Source: Cupriavidus basilensis OR16 (GTDB lineage: Bacteria > Pseudomonadota > Gammaproteobacteria > Burkholderiales > Burkholderiaceae). Taken from it: 45,328 nucleotides of DNA. Below the pieces are notes generated by a model. That model ran no database searches. It had not been told where the DNA came from and saw only the letters and a list, made by a program, of their open reading frames with translations. A program made the translations under genes and the position numbers. This document shows positions 27,711 through 36,483 of the stretch, piece by piece. Position 1 is the stretch's first letter. Each line of letters begins with the position of its first letter. The stretch covers positions 1 through 45,328 of the forward strand of contig NZ_AHJE01000021.1 in the NCBI RefSeq assembly GCF_000243095.1. The letters are read 5' to 3'.

Positions 27711-28388
27711 ATGACCACTATGAAAAAGAGTGTTTCCGGTGCGGGCCGCGGGCGGCCCAGGCAGTTCGATCGCGACGAGGCGCTGGGCCAGGCCTTGTCG
27801 CTGTTCTGGCGCTATGGCTATAGCTCCACTTCGATCTCCGCGCTCACGGAGGCCATGGCAATCACCGCGCCCAGCCTGTACGCCGCGTTCGGCAGCAAGG
27901 AGCAGTTGTTCTACGAAGCCGTGGACCGCTATGCGGATACCCACGGTGCGCTGCTCTATGCGCCGCTGCAAGGCGCCGGCAGCGCGCATGACGCCGTGCA
28001 CGGCCTGCTCGCCGGCGCGGCCGCCTTGTTCAGCGCCAAGGGCAACCCCGCCGGCTGCTTCCTGATGACCGGCACCAGTTGCTCGGCCGACTGCGCCTAC
28101 ATCGAAGACACGCTGCGCGAGCGGCGCAAGGAGAAGGAGCAAGCCTTGCAGGCCTGCATCCAGCAGGGCATCCAGCGCGGCGAGCTGCCGCCCGGCACCG
28201 ATGCGGCCGCGCTGGCCAAGTTCTTCAACACGGTGATGCAGGGGATGTCGATGCAGGCGCGCGATGGCGCGCCGCGCGCCGCGCTGGAAGCCTTGGCGGC
28301 TAGCGCGATGCTGGCGTGGCCAGCGGCGCCGGCCACGCCAGTCAAGGCGGCAAAGACGCCCAGGCCGCGGGCAACCCAGACAGCGTAA
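27711..28388 (+). CDS. TetR/AcrR family transcriptional regulator
   Basis: A 225-aa regulator. The DNA-binding domain is at about 15-65 with FDRDEALGQALSLFWRYGYSSTS and ITAPSLYAAFGSKEQLFYEA. The C-terminal domain with GCFLMTG and EDTLRERRKEKEQAL is of the type often found beside oxidoreductase genes. It is divergent from the LLM monooxygenase and likely represses it; the 81-base gap contains AT-rich near-repeats (cactatactaatcac) that may be the operator. The second ATG at 27720 is an alternative start. Confidence 0.9.
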   Translation: MTTMKKSVSGAGRGRPRQFDRDEALGQALSLFWRYGYSSTSISALTEAMAITAPSLYAAFGSKEQLFYEAVDRYADTHGALLYAPLQGAGSAHDAVHGLLAGAAALFSAKGNPAGCFLMTGTSCSADCAYIEDTLRERRKEKEQALQACIQQGIQRGELPPGTDAAALAKFFNTVMQGMSMQARDGAPRAALEALAASAMLAWPAAPATPVKAAKTPRPRATQTA

Positions 28389-28403
28389 CGTGCGGGCACG
28401 GCA

Positions 28404-28847
28404 TCAGGCGGCCGGCTCGGGCCGGCGCCACAGCCACGCCAGCACACAAGCCATGCAGGCAATCGCCCCGTAGGCCAGCCAGGGCCGATGCGTGCCGAAC
28501 AACAGCACGGCACTGCAAACGCTCATGGCCGCCGTGGCGCTCCACTTGGCGCGGCGGCTCACCATGCGGCCGTTGTGCCAGTTGTAGAGCATCGGTCCGA
28601 ACACGCGATGGCCGAGCAACCAGGCATGCAGGCGCGGCGATCCCTTGGCCGCGGCCCAGGCGGACAGCAGGACGAATTCGGTGCTGGGCAAGCCGGGCAC
28701 GAACAGCCCGAGGATGGCCACCCCGAGGCTCAGCAGCGCCAGCGCGGTCAGCAGCACGCGCGCCGTGCGGGTGCGCGCCAGCCGCAGCGGCGGATCGCTT
28801 GCGTTGGCGCCAGGCGGCATCGGCGAAGCCGTATCGGCGTCATCCAA
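28404..28847 (-). CDS. DUF454 (YbaN-type) inner-membrane protein
   Basis: A 147-aa protein with the DUF454 signature: a helix ending in GLFVPGLPSTEFVLLSAW, then AAKGSPRLHAWLLGHRVFGPMLYNW and two closing helices. Function is unknown in the whole family. The N-terminal 25 residues are polar and cytoplasmic by prediction. It is convergent with the TetR gene, with 15 bases between. Confidence 0.88.
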   Translation of the reverse strand: MDDADTASPMPPGANASDPPLRLARTRTARVLLTALALLSLGVAILGLFVPGLPSTEFVLLSAWAAAKGSPRLHAWLLGHRVFGPMLYNWHNGRMVSRRAKWSATAAMSVCSAVLLFGTHRPWLAYGAIACMACVLAWLWRRPEPAA

Positions 28848-29171
28848 GATCGGTCACCGCGGTGCGAAGTGGCGCTGCGGCGGTGCAAGCCTGATGGCGG
28901 CGGCGGCCGCCGCGGCAACGGCAGAAGGCATGTGGCAATTCTCTCGGTTCTGGCAGAGGGCAAGGCTGGCCCCATTGTCCACGCGGGAGATGCAGGTGGT
29001 CAACGCCTCATGTGCGCAGCCGGATTCCTTCGCTGGGCACGAAACGTGGCACCAGTCGCCGGACTACCTGCTCTACAGGCAATATGGCAGCGATGGCATC
29101 CCAGGTCCTGCGCGACGCCTATTTCGCTCATGGTACCCACGGACGCTGGCGTCCGCTTAGGTTCGCGCATC
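28848..29171. other. Intergenic stretch without recognisable gene
   Basis: 324 bases between the DUF454 start and the end of copD. Reading frames here show no family resemblance, and I see no strong hairpin or promoter. Confidence 0.6.
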
Positions 29172-29988
29172 TCAGGACGTACCGGGCAACGGACTGGCCA
29201 CCAGCACCGCGGAACCGGTTGTGTCCACCGAGGGTCACGGCAACCAACACGAGGCCGAGCTTGAGCACTAGCAGCCGACCGTACGTGGAATCGAGCAACT
29301 TGCCTGGCGAACCGACCCCGTGCCACCCGCCATAGGCGCCGGTGACAAAGAGCGCGACGAGCGCGCACGTGGCCGTATCCGACAGCGATTGAATGAACGA
29401 CGCACCGTTGCGGCGGTCACCCTCGGGCGCCTCTGCCATCCTCGGCGCCACCATGAATGCGGCGACGCACACGATGCCAACCCATGCGCTAACGGCCAGA
29501 AGGTGAACCCAGTCGACCCAGACGGGCAAGCTGAACGCCCCGGCATCGACCGGATGGCCGGCATGGCTTCGGCTCAGCGCAAAGCCTGCAAGCGCCAGCC
29601 ACAGAGACGACTTGAAGCCACGGCCTCTTCCGGTCCACCGGAAAAATGCAGCGATAGTGACGCAAAGCATCAGGGCGGCACCAACGGCCCAAGCGTGACC
29701 GAAACCGGTATCCATTAGCATCGAGCGTACCGCCGGCCCTGCGTCAACCAGCGAAGATTCACTCATCAACGCGCAATGTATCCAGAAAGCGAGTCCGCCG
29801 GACAGGAGCGCAACGATAGCGCCAACCCGGAAACCCCTTGCCAGGTGCTGGCTCATGCGAGCTTGCCACGGGGACGGGGACCGGGCCAGCCAGCGGTCGC
29901 TCAACAACGTGCCGACAAGCACCGCGAAACCGAGGTTCTGCAAGGCCGTCAAGGCAAGGCGCGCAACGCCAAGGAAACCGTCGTTCAT
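29172..29988 (-). pseudogene. copD: Copper resistance protein CopD, internally deleted near the C-terminus
   Basis: A multi-pass membrane protein with the CopD features: the LSDRWLAR loop, helices with ALSRSHAGHPVDAGAFS and the metal-ligand-type WVDWVHLLAVSAWVG. The frame is normal to TLGGHNRF and then continues out of phase to a stop at 29128. In the next frame the natural ending AVLVASPLPGTS appears, with a stop at 29172-29174. A segment of roughly 30 residues, the last helix, therefore appears deleted near 29210 with a frame change. It takes copper across the inner membrane together with CopC. Its ATG overlaps the copC stop. Confidence 0.85.
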
Positions 29989-30368
29989 CGCTTCACCGCG
30001 AATTTGTACTCGCCCTTGACCTTGTGGCCGTCGCGCGTCATCACGCTCCAGTGCACGGCGTAGGAACCCGGCAGCAGTTTCGGGACGGCAACGGTCAGCA
30101 CGCGCGGATTGGACGAGTCGACCTTGGCCTTCTCCTTGCTGACAGCCGTGCCACTGGCGTCCACAACGTTCGCATTGCTGAACGCGGGTTCAAGGTCCTC
30201 GTTGAATGTCAGCCGAAGCGGACTCGCGGGCGCATCGCCTATGCTGCCTGCCGCCGGTTCCGCGCGTTCGAGCTTGCCGTGCGCGAACGCGAGTGCAGGC
30301 GCAAGCCCGATACCGATAGCGATGGCGGTCATCATGCCCAACCACGTCTTCTGCGTCAGTGTTTTCAT
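29985..30368 (-). CDS. copC: Periplasmic copper-binding protein CopC
   Basis: A 127-aa protein with a signal peptide (about 1-29, cleavage after LAFA) so that His30 becomes the first mature residue, as in the Cu(II) site of CopC. The mature domain has the AEPAAGS start, LTFNEDLEP with acidic residues, and VMTRDGHKVKGEYKFAV with the second His. The fold is a small beta-barrel. It hands copper to CopD, whose start overlaps its stop (ATGA). The Met-rich Cu(I) site of plasmid PcoC is not evident. GGGAG lies before the ATG, and a 15-bp hairpin stands about 48 bases upstream. Confidence 0.92.
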   Translation of the reverse strand: MKTLTQKTWLGMMTAIAIGIGLAPALAFAHGKLERAEPAAGSIGDAPASPLRLTFNEDLEPAFSNANVVDASGTAVSKEKAKVDSSNPRVLTVAVPKLLPGSYAVHWSVMTRDGHKVKGEYKFAVKR

Positions 30369-30415
30369 ATGTATTTGCTCCCAGGTTACTGGCGGTGAAT
30401 TCGAATGTGCACATC

Positions 30416-30450
30416 TGGCCCGCTGCCACGTCTACCGTGGCAGCGGGCCA
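30416..30450 (-). promoter_or_regulatory. Perfect 15-bp hairpin in the copC leader
   Basis: TGGCCCGCTGCCACG and its reverse complement frame a five-base loop. On the minus strand it lies 48 bases before the copC ATG. It is too strong to be chance, and no T-run follows. It may be a leader structure, or the operator of a dimeric copper regulator. Confidence 0.7.
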
Positions 30451-30597
30451 CAGGGCGGACCTTGGCACCCTCCCTCCGTCGGTGCCGGTCGCTTCTGGAA
30501 CATGTCCAGGCATGCGAGCAGGGACGGGGCAAATCTGACAAATGGCAAGCTTGGCATGTCGCGTTAGCTAATCTTGCGACTCGCCCCGGCAGACAAT

Positions 30598-30618
30598 ATA
30601 TACTCCCCCATACTATAT
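30598..30618 (+). promoter_or_regulatory. CsoR/RcnR-type operator before dmeR
   Basis: ATATACTCCCCCATACTATAT has a C-run of five between AT-rich arms with TACT and ATACTAT. This is the architecture of RcnR/FrmR-type sites (TACT, G/C tract, inverted AGTA). It ends 13 bases before the GTG start of the regulator gene, so autoregulation is likely. Confidence 0.75.
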
Positions 30619-30631
30619 CTGGGATGAAGCC

Positions 30632-30910
30632 GTGAGCCACACAATCCGCGAGAAACAGAAGTTGCTGAACCGGGTGCGCCGCATCCGGGGTCAGATTGAT
30701 GCCATCGAGCGCGCACTCGAGGAGGAACAAGGCTGCGTGGGCGTGCTGCAGCAAATCACGAGTTGCCGCGGTGCCATGAACGGCCTGTTGGCGGTGGTAC
30801 TGGAAGACCACATCCGCACGCACCTTGTTGAAGCCGAACCTGCCCATGGCGAGTCCGAGGGCGACGCCCGGGAACAACTCATCGAGGTCGTGCACAGCTA
30901 CTTCAAGTGA
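30632..30910 (+). CDS. dmeR: Metal-sensing repressor of the CsoR/RcnR family (DmeR-like)
   Basis: A 92-aa all-helical regulator. It begins MSHTIREKQKLLNRVRRIRGQ and has Cys35 in EQGCVG and His60 in LEDHIR. With the N-terminal His3 these are the metal ligands of the RcnR (Ni/Co) branch; FrmR is close and shares Cys35 and His60. The CDF exporter gene 99 bases downstream argues for nickel/cobalt sensing (DmeR) over formaldehyde. The start is a GTG; a three-codon reading frame (ATG AAG CCG TGA) at 30624-30635 overlaps it. Confidence 0.87.
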   Translation: MSHTIREKQKLLNRVRRIRGQIDAIERALEEEQGCVGVLQQITSCRGAMNGLLAVVLEDHIRTHLVEAEPAHGESEGDAREQLIEVVHSYFK

Positions 30911-31009
30911 GTGGCCCGGATCACTTCGTTTTTCACCCGCTTCACGCCCGAATCGCCGTAAAACTGCCCAAGCCTGTGGCTACCTGGGCAAAACCCAAAC
31001 AGACCGACC

Positions 31010-31969
31010 ATGCATACACATGACATCACCCCGTGGACGCATACCCACGTATTCGACTCAGGCAACAAGGCCGCTGAGCGAGGAACGCGCCTCGTCATGC
31101 TGATCACCGCCGCGATGATGGTTGTTGAAATCGCCGCCGGCCTCTGGTTCAACTCGATGGCGCTGCTGGCTGACGGGTGGCATATGAGCTCCCACGCGCT
31201 TGCCATCGGGTTGAGCGCCTTTGCCTATGTGGCGGCGCGGCGCTATGCGCATGACCATCGATTCGCGTTCGGCACCTGGAAGATTGAAATCCTGGCGGGA
31301 TTCGCCAGTGCGATCTTTCTTCTCGGCATCGCAGCCTTGATGGTCTTCGGGTCCGTTGAACGGATCTTCAGCCCGCAGGCAATTCACTACAAGGAGGCCA
31401 TGGCAGTCACGGTCATCGGGCTTCTTGTCAATATAGGATGCGCGCTGATACTGGGCGATGCGCATGACCATGGCCACGAACATGGGCACCAACATGGGCA
31501 CGAGCACGGCCACGGCGGCCATCACCAGCATGACTTGAATCTGCGCTCGGCATACGTCCATGTGCTGGCGGATGCCGCGACATCGGTGCTCGCCATTCTG
31601 GCACTCGCTGGGGGCTGGCTGCTGGGGTGGCGTTGGCTCGACCCGGTCATGGGCATCGTTGGCGCCGGGCTGGTCGGCACATGGGCCTTCGGCCTGTTGA
31701 AACAAACCGGCGTCGTCCTGCTCGATCGCGAAATGGACCATCCGGTCGTGGATGAGGTACGCGACGTGTTGCAGGCCTTCGATACCGGCGACGAGGGTAC
31801 CCGTATTGCCGACCTTCATGTCTGGCGCGTGGGCAAGGAGAAATTCTCCTGCCTTGTCAGCCTGGTGACTCACGACGCCGCGCTGACGGCAGCTCGCATC
31901 AGGAACGCCCTTGCAGTGCATGAAGAACTGGTGCACATCACTGTGGAAATTCACCGCTGCGCGGATTAA
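31010..31969 (+). CDS. dmeF: CDF family divalent metal exporter, DmeF-like
   Basis: A 319-aa cation diffusion facilitator. The N-terminus has HTHDITPWTHTHVF. Helix 2 carries the transport site LLADGWHMSSHA, and helix 5 the second HxxxD pair in HVLADAATS. Between helices 4 and 5 lies a strongly His-rich loop (HDHGHEHGHQHGHEHGHG), and a cytoplasmic CTD follows with IADLHVWRVG. It exports Co(II)/Ni(II), and possibly Zn(II), by proton exchange. It lies after the DmeR-like gene in the dmeRF arrangement known from Rhizobium and Cupriavidus relatives. Confidence 0.9.
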   Translation: MHTHDITPWTHTHVFDSGNKAAERGTRLVMLITAAMMVVEIAAGLWFNSMALLADGWHMSSHALAIGLSAFAYVAARRYAHDHRFAFGTWKIEILAGFASAIFLLGIAALMVFGSVERIFSPQAIHYKEAMAVTVIGLLVNIGCALILGDAHDHGHEHGHQHGHEHGHGGHHQHDLNLRSAYVHVLADAATSVLAILALAGGWLLGWRWLDPVMGIVGAGLVGTWAFGLLKQTGVVLLDREMDHPVVDEVRDVLQAFDTGDEGTRIADLHVWRVGKEKFSCLVSLVTHDAALTAARIRNALAVHEELVHITVEIHRCAD

Positions 31970-32084
31970 GCAGATTGAGCGGATTGCGCGGCGAGGGGCT
32001 GTGCACGCGCAAAAAAACCGCCGCGCGCGGCCCCACTCGGTATACTCCGAAGCACGTCTATCTCATGCCTGCAGACCGCCCATC

Positions 32085-32597
32085 GTGTCCAACTCCTCCG
32101 CGCGCAAGACCGCCGCGCAAAAAGCCGCCGCCGCCGATTACGATTTCACCGAGCAAGTCGGGCACCTGCTGCGGCGCGCCTACCAGCGCCATGTGGCGAT
32201 CTTCCAGCAGACCATTGCCGATTCGCAGCTGACCGCGGCGCAATTCGTAGTGATGTGCGCGGTCAACGAGCGCGGCTCGTGCTCGCTCAGCGAAATCGTG
32301 CGGGCCACGGCCATCGACCAGGCCACCGTGCGCGGCATCATCGAGCGCCTCAAGGCGCGCGAGCTGGTGGCGGTTTCGCACGACACCAACGACCGCCGCA
32401 AGGTGGTGGTCACGGTGACGCTGGCCGGCCATGCGCTGATCGAGGAAACCGTGCCGTTCGCGCACAAGATCTCCGAGCAGACCTTTGGCGACCTCAATCC
32501 CGCCGAGCGGGTGGCGATCACCTACCTGCTGCGCAAGATGAGCGAGTTCGACGACCGCGACGAGCGCGGCAACACACCGGACGGCGAGCCGGAGTAA
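32085..32597 (+). CDS. nicR: MarR family regulator, NicR/BpsR-like
   Basis: A 170-aa MarR regulator from a GTG start at 32085 (MSNSSARKTA); no in-frame ATG is available nearby. The winged helix is clear: CSLSEIVRATAIDQATVRGI, then LVAVSHDTNDRRKVVVTVT. The DYDFTEQVGHLLRRAYQRH entry resembles NicR of Pseudomonas putida and BpsR of Bordetella, which repress nicotinate genes until 6-hydroxynicotinate binds. Position at the edge of the nic cluster supports this. It is convergent with the Moco subunit gene, with seven bases between the stops. The GTGTACAC palindromes at 39574 and 39766 are candidate targets. Confidence 0.85.
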   Translation: MSNSSARKTAAQKAAAADYDFTEQVGHLLRRAYQRHVAIFQQTIADSQLTAAQFVVMCAVNERGSCSLSEIVRATAIDQATVRGIIERLKARELVAVSHDTNDRRKVVVTVTLAGHALIEETVPFAHKISEQTFGDLNPAERVAITYLLRKMSEFDDRDERGNTPDGEPE

Positions 32598-32604
32598 GCG
32601 CGCC

Positions 32605-34953
32605 TCAGGCCGGCTGGCCGAGCTGGCCGAGCTGGCCAGCCAGCGCCGCGAGCACCGTCTCCGGCGTGAAGGGCGCGCGCCGCAGCCGCACCCCCGTGGC
32701 ATCGAACAACGCATTGGCAATGGCCGGCGCACCCGGCAGCGATGCGGATTCGCCCGCGCCCATCGGCGCTTCCTCCTGGCGCGGCAGCAGCAGCACCTCG
32801 ATGGGCGGCAGCTCGGGAAAGGTCAGCAGCGGATAGCTACCCCATTCGCGGCTGGCGACGCCGGCGGCGTCAAAGCGCACCTGCTCCTTGAGCACGCGGC
32901 CAAGCGCCTGCACCACATTGCCCTGCACCTGGTGGCGCACGCCGTCGGGGTTGACCATCATGCCGGTGTCCTGCGCCACCACCAGCCGCTCCACCACGAT
33001 CTGGCCGGTATCCGGCGCGACAGCCAGGTCCATTACCCAGGCGGCCCAGGCGGCGCCGAAGCCGGGGAATTTGCTGTGGATATAGCGGGCATAGGCCACG
33101 CCGCGCCCGCGCAGCAGCCCATCCGCATCGGGCTTGCCACGCGAGCCGCGCGCGCCTTCGCGCCAGCCGGCGTGCGCCGCCAGCGCGCGCAGCAGGTCCG
33201 TGGCACGCGCGTCGGGCAGGTGGCGCAGGCGGAAGGCCAGCGGATCGGCGCCGGCCGCGTGTGCGAGCTCGTCGATAAAGGACTCATGCGCGAACACATT
33301 GGGCAAAGCGGAGACGCCGCGCAGCCAGGAAGCGCGCACGATGGCCGGCGTGTCGTCACAGCCGATGCGCATGGCAGCGTACTGGTAAGGCGGCACCGCG
33401 GTGCGGTCGCCCATCTGCAGCATGCGCGGCGCGTTGCCGACCACGCCGGTCAGCAGCAGCGCCAGCGTGGGCGCGTCGTTGGACGGATAGCGGCTGACGA
33501 AATCGTAGGCCAGCAACTCGCCGTCGGGACCGATAGCGCCGCGCACGTCCATCAGCTGCGCCGCGCCCTTGGGTTCCCAGAGATGTTCCTGCTCGCGGCT
33601 GAGCTGCACGCGCACCGGGCGGCCCACCGCGCGCGACAGCAGCACGGCGTCGGCGCAAACGTCGTCGGCGCAATTGCGGCCATAACAGCCGGCGGCTTCC
33701 ATCCGCACGATCTCGATGCGGCCTTCATCCAAGCCAGTCAGGCGCGCCAGGTCGATGCGCAGTACATGCGGGTTTTGCGTGCCGGACCAGACCGTGAGGC
33801 CATCTTCGCGGTAGTCCGCCACGGCGCAGGACGGGCCGATGGAGCCGTGCATCTGGTAGGGCCACGCGTAGCCGCGCGACAGCACGTGGCCCGCGGCATC
33901 GAAACCGCCTTGCGCATCGCCCTGCTCCACCAGCGTGCGGCGCGTCGCGGGATTGGCGCGCAGCGCGGCCTCGGTGTCTTCCGGCTCGGTAAGCGGGGGC
34001 AACGGCGGCGCCGGCATCCAGTCCACGCGCAGGCGGCGCGCCGCCTGCATGGCTTGCTCCTCGCGCTGCGCGACCACGCCGATGAAATCGCCCTGCACCA
34101 CCACGTCGACGACACCGCGTACGTCGCGGATCGATGCGCGGTCCACGCCGCGCAGGCTGGTGCCGACAAAGTCCCCGCTGTCGCGCCCGGCGTAAGGCGG
34201 GCGCACCACGCGCCCGTGCAGCATGCCGGGCACGCGCACGTCGTGCACGAAGGTGAGCTGCGCCGTGGCCTTGGCGGGAATGTCCACGCGCGGCGCGGCG
34301 CGCCCGACCACGCGGTATTCGCTGACCGGCTTGGTGGCGATGGCGTCGGCCAGCGGCAGCTCGATATGCTCGCCGGCCAGCAGGTCGCCGTAGGCCAGGC
34401 CTTTGGCCTTCTCATTGCCTTCGCCGCGCACACGCAAGCGGCCATCTTCGGCGATCAGCGCTTCGGGCGCCACGCCAAGACGCTGTGCAGCGCGCTCGCG
34501 CAGCCAGGCCATGGCCTGCGCCGCCGCGCGGCGCAGCGGCAGCGCTGAAATCTGGATGGTGGCGCTGGCAATGGTGGGGCCCTGGTTGGGCGTTGCCTCG
34601 GTATGGCCCAGCGTCATCGCCACGCGCGCCACCGGCACCTCGAGTTCCTCGGCCACGATCTGCGCCAGCGAGGTGCGAATGCCGGTGCCCAGGTCGACGT
34701 GCCCGTTGAAGGCCAGGATCTCGCCGGTGTCGCGCACCGCCACGAAGATGTCGGGCTGCGCGGCGATGTAGTCGGAGGCCGCGCCGGGCTGGCCGGGCGC
34801 GGGCCGCGGCGCGGCTTGCGGCGCGCGCGTCACCAGCAGCACGCCGCGCGCCTGCAGCAGGGCGTCGCGCTGCGCGCCGGGGGACATCGGCGCCGATGCG
34901 GGAAGTGACGCGGACTGGGGTCCGGTGCCGGGGGTCGATTCCATTCGTTCCAT
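32605..34953 (-). CDS. Molybdopterin-binding dehydrogenase subunit (nicotinate dehydrogenase-type, no cytochrome)
   Basis: A 782-aa large subunit of the xanthine oxidase family. The N-terminus (about 65-160) has FNGHVDLGTGIRTSLAQIVAEEL, the Moco contact segment that in NicB-type proteins precedes the a/b hammerhead (about 225-320). The C-terminal part ends with PMGAGESASLPG, where Glu735 is the conserved catalytic Glu next to Mo. There is no cytochrome domain. The likely reaction is nicotinate to 6-hydroxynicotinate with the 2Fe-2S subunit NicA. It is divergent from a NicS-like TetR gene, as nicAB is in Pseudomonas, which supports the assignment. The cytochrome-fused paralogue at 41589 lacks this Glu. 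Confidence 0.85.
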   Translation of the reverse strand: MERMESTPGTGPQSASLPASAPMSPGAQRDALLQARGVLLVTRAPQAAPRPAPGQPGAASDYIAAQPDIFVAVRDTGEILAFNGHVDLGTGIRTSLAQIVAEELEVPVARVAMTLGHTEATPNQGPTIASATIQISALPLRRAAAQAMAWLRERAAQRLGVAPEALIAEDGRLRVRGEGNEKAKGLAYGDLLAGEHIELPLADAIATKPVSEYRVVGRAAPRVDIPAKATAQLTFVHDVRVPGMLHGRVVRPPYAGRDSGDFVGTSLRGVDRASIRDVRGVVDVVVQGDFIGVVAQREEQAMQAARRLRVDWMPAPPLPPLTEPEDTEAALRANPATRRTLVEQGDAQGGFDAAGHVLSRGYAWPYQMHGSIGPSCAVADYREDGLTVWSGTQNPHVLRIDLARLTGLDEGRIEIVRMEAAGCYGRNCADDVCADAVLLSRAVGRPVRVQLSREQEHLWEPKGAAQLMDVRGAIGPDGELLAYDFVSRYPSNDAPTLALLLTGVVGNAPRMLQMGDRTAVPPYQYAAMRIGCDDTPAIVRASWLRGVSALPNVFAHESFIDELAHAAGADPLAFRLRHLPDARATDLLRALAAHAGWREGARGSRGKPDADGLLRGRGVAYARYIHSKFPGFGAAWAAWVMDLAVAPDTGQIVVERLVVAQDTGMMVNPDGVRHQVQGNVVQALGRVLKEQVRFDAAGVASREWGSYPLLTFPELPPIEVLLLPRQEEAPMGAGESASLPGAPAIANALFDATGVRLRRAPFTPETVLAALAGQLGQLGQPA

Positions 34954-35034
34954 GTCTCAGGTGGGCACGCTGGCGGGCTGCCGGATTCCGGCGCCGCCCG
35001 CCTTGGCCGTTATACTGCCAGCCTCGAACAAGCA

Positions 35035-35042
35035 ATACGTAT
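35035..35042. promoter_or_regulatory. Possible TetR operator between Moco gene and nicS-like gene
   Basis: ATACGTAT is a perfect palindrome in the 96-base divergent gap, eight bases before the regulator ATG. Binding by the adjacent TetR is only inferred. Confidence 0.35.
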
Positions 35043-35049
35043 CAAACAT

Positions 35050-35798
35050 ATGAGCACCCCGACCGCTAAGAAAAGCGCGGCAGCCGCCGGGCCCGGCAAG
35101 CTCAGGACACCCGAGCCAAGATCCTCAAGGCCGCCATCAAGGTCTTCGCCTTGCGCGGCTACGAAGGCGGGCGCGTGGAGAAGATCTCCTCGCTGGCCAA
35201 GACCTACGACCGGATGATCTATTACTACTTCGGCAGCAAGGAAAAGCTGTTCGTCGAAGTGCTCGAAACCATCTACATCCAGCTCAACGAGGCCGAGCAG
35301 GCGCTCAAGCTCGACCCCGAGGATCCGGTACGTGCGCTGACCCAGCTGATTGACTTCGTCTGGGGCTACTACCTCGATCATCCCGAGTTCGTCGCCATCC
35401 TGTCCAGCGAGAACATGAGCCAGGGCAAGCACGCCAAGAAATCGAGCCGGCTGCGGGAGATCTCCAGCTACGCCCTCTCGGTACTCGACGCAATCCTGGC
35501 GCGCGGCAAGGCCGCCGGGCTGTTCCAGCCCGACGTGCTGGCCCGCGATATCTATCTGGTGATCGCGTCGCTGGGCTACTTCTACAACTCGAATCATCAT
35601 ACGCTCAGCGCTTTCCTCGGCGAGCCCATGATGAGCAAGCCGGCGCTGGAGCATTGGCGCGATGTGATCCAGCGTACGGTGCTGAACACGGTTTGCGTGC
35701 CGGGCACCGGGCTCGCCCCGGCTGGGGAGACCCCGGCAGAAGCGGAGGCGGCGGCACTCGTCGCCCGCAAGAAGCCGGCGCGCGCCAAGCGCGCCTGA
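35050..35798 (+). pseudogene. nicS: TetR family regulator (NicS-like), single-base frameshift
   Basis: The ATG at 35050 opens MSTPTAKKSAAAAGPGK and then goes out of phase. The next frame carries DTRAKILKAAIKVFALRGYEG and the rest of a TetR protein (IYYYFGSKEKLFVEVLETI, then a ligand domain) to 35798. Adding one G after the codon ending at 35100 would give GKAQDTRAKIL and one continuous protein of about 249 residues. Alternatively translation could begin at the TTG at 35151, but that would cut the first helix. NicS in P. putida represses nicAB and is released by nicotinate or 6-hydroxynicotinate. Position and sequence fit, but the name is an inference. Confidence 0.8.
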
Positions 35799-35803
35799 GC
35801 CTC

Positions 35804-35840
35804 GCATCCGGCGGTCATCGCGCAGCGCCGGATGCTTTTG
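35804..35840 (+). terminator. Rho-independent terminator after the TetR gene
   Basis: GCATCCGGCG and CGCCGGATGC form a perfect ten-base stem with a 12-base loop, followed by TTTTGCTT. It begins five bases after the regulator stop and lies between two convergent genes. Confidence 0.88.
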
Positions 35841-35841
35841 C

Positions 35842-36483
35842 TTAATCCACAGCGGTAGCCGTAGCCCGCGCCAGCATCGCCAGCGCTTCGTCGCGCGGCA
35901 TCACCGTGGCGTTCTTCTGCGCCATATCGAACAGGTTGGCGTCGTGCGGCCCGATGGCGCGGTCGCCCACGCAATCGGACAGCACCAGCGGCCGGAAGCC
36001 GTACGACATGGCATCGACCACACTGGCGCGCACGCAGCCACTGGTGACCGCGCCGGCCACCACCAGCGTGTGCACGCCACGCTGCGTCAGCCACGCGGCG
36101 AGCGAGGTGCCGAAAAAGGCAGATGGCACGGTCTTGCGCACCACCAGTTCACCCGCGCGCGGCGCCAGTTGCTCGACGATGGCGCTGTTGTGGCTGTCTT
36201 CCTTCAGGCCGAGCAGGCCGGGCACTTTCAGCGTGAAGATATTCTCGTCGCTGTCGTCGTCGGCAAACACAATGCGGCTGTGCGCCACCGGCCAGTCCTG
36301 CTCGCGCGCCATGGCCAGCAGCGGCACGGTATTGGCGATGGCCTGCGGGATATTGCCGCCGCCGAAGACAGCCGGATCGGCGAAGCCGTTGACGAAATCG
36401 ATGATCAGCAGGCCGTAGGGTGCCTTGGGTTCCAGCGTGGCGCCGAAGCCCTGGCGCTGGTAGGTCTTCACTTCGTCATGCAT
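35842..36483 (-). CDS. nicF: Maleamate amidohydrolase
   Basis: A 213-aa isochorismatase-fold hydrolase. The catalytic Asp is in LLIIDFVNGFAD, the Lys in VVRKTVPSAF and the Cys in VAGAVTSGCVRAS with the usual cis peptide before it. NicF hydrolyses maleamate to maleate and ammonia. The start is the ATG at 36483 (MHDEVKTY), which overlaps the end of nicX by eight bases; an in-frame ATG at 36501 is possible. The neighbours supply the preceding and following steps. Confidence 0.9.
   Translation of the reverse strand: MHDEVKTYQRQGFGATLEPKAPYGLLIIDFVNGFADPAVFGGGNIPQAIANTVPLLAMAREQDWPVAHSRIVFADDDSDENIFTLKVPGLLGLKEDSHNSAIVEQLAPRAGELVVRKTVPSAFFGTSLAAWLTQRGVHTLVVAGAVTSGCVRASVVDAMSYGFRPLVLSDCVGDRAIGPHDANLFDMAQKNATVMPRDEALAMLARATATAVD

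Noticed and set aside
32932..34548. 538-codon plus-strand frame opposite the Moco subunit gene
   Set aside because: Antisense shadow without recognisable domain.
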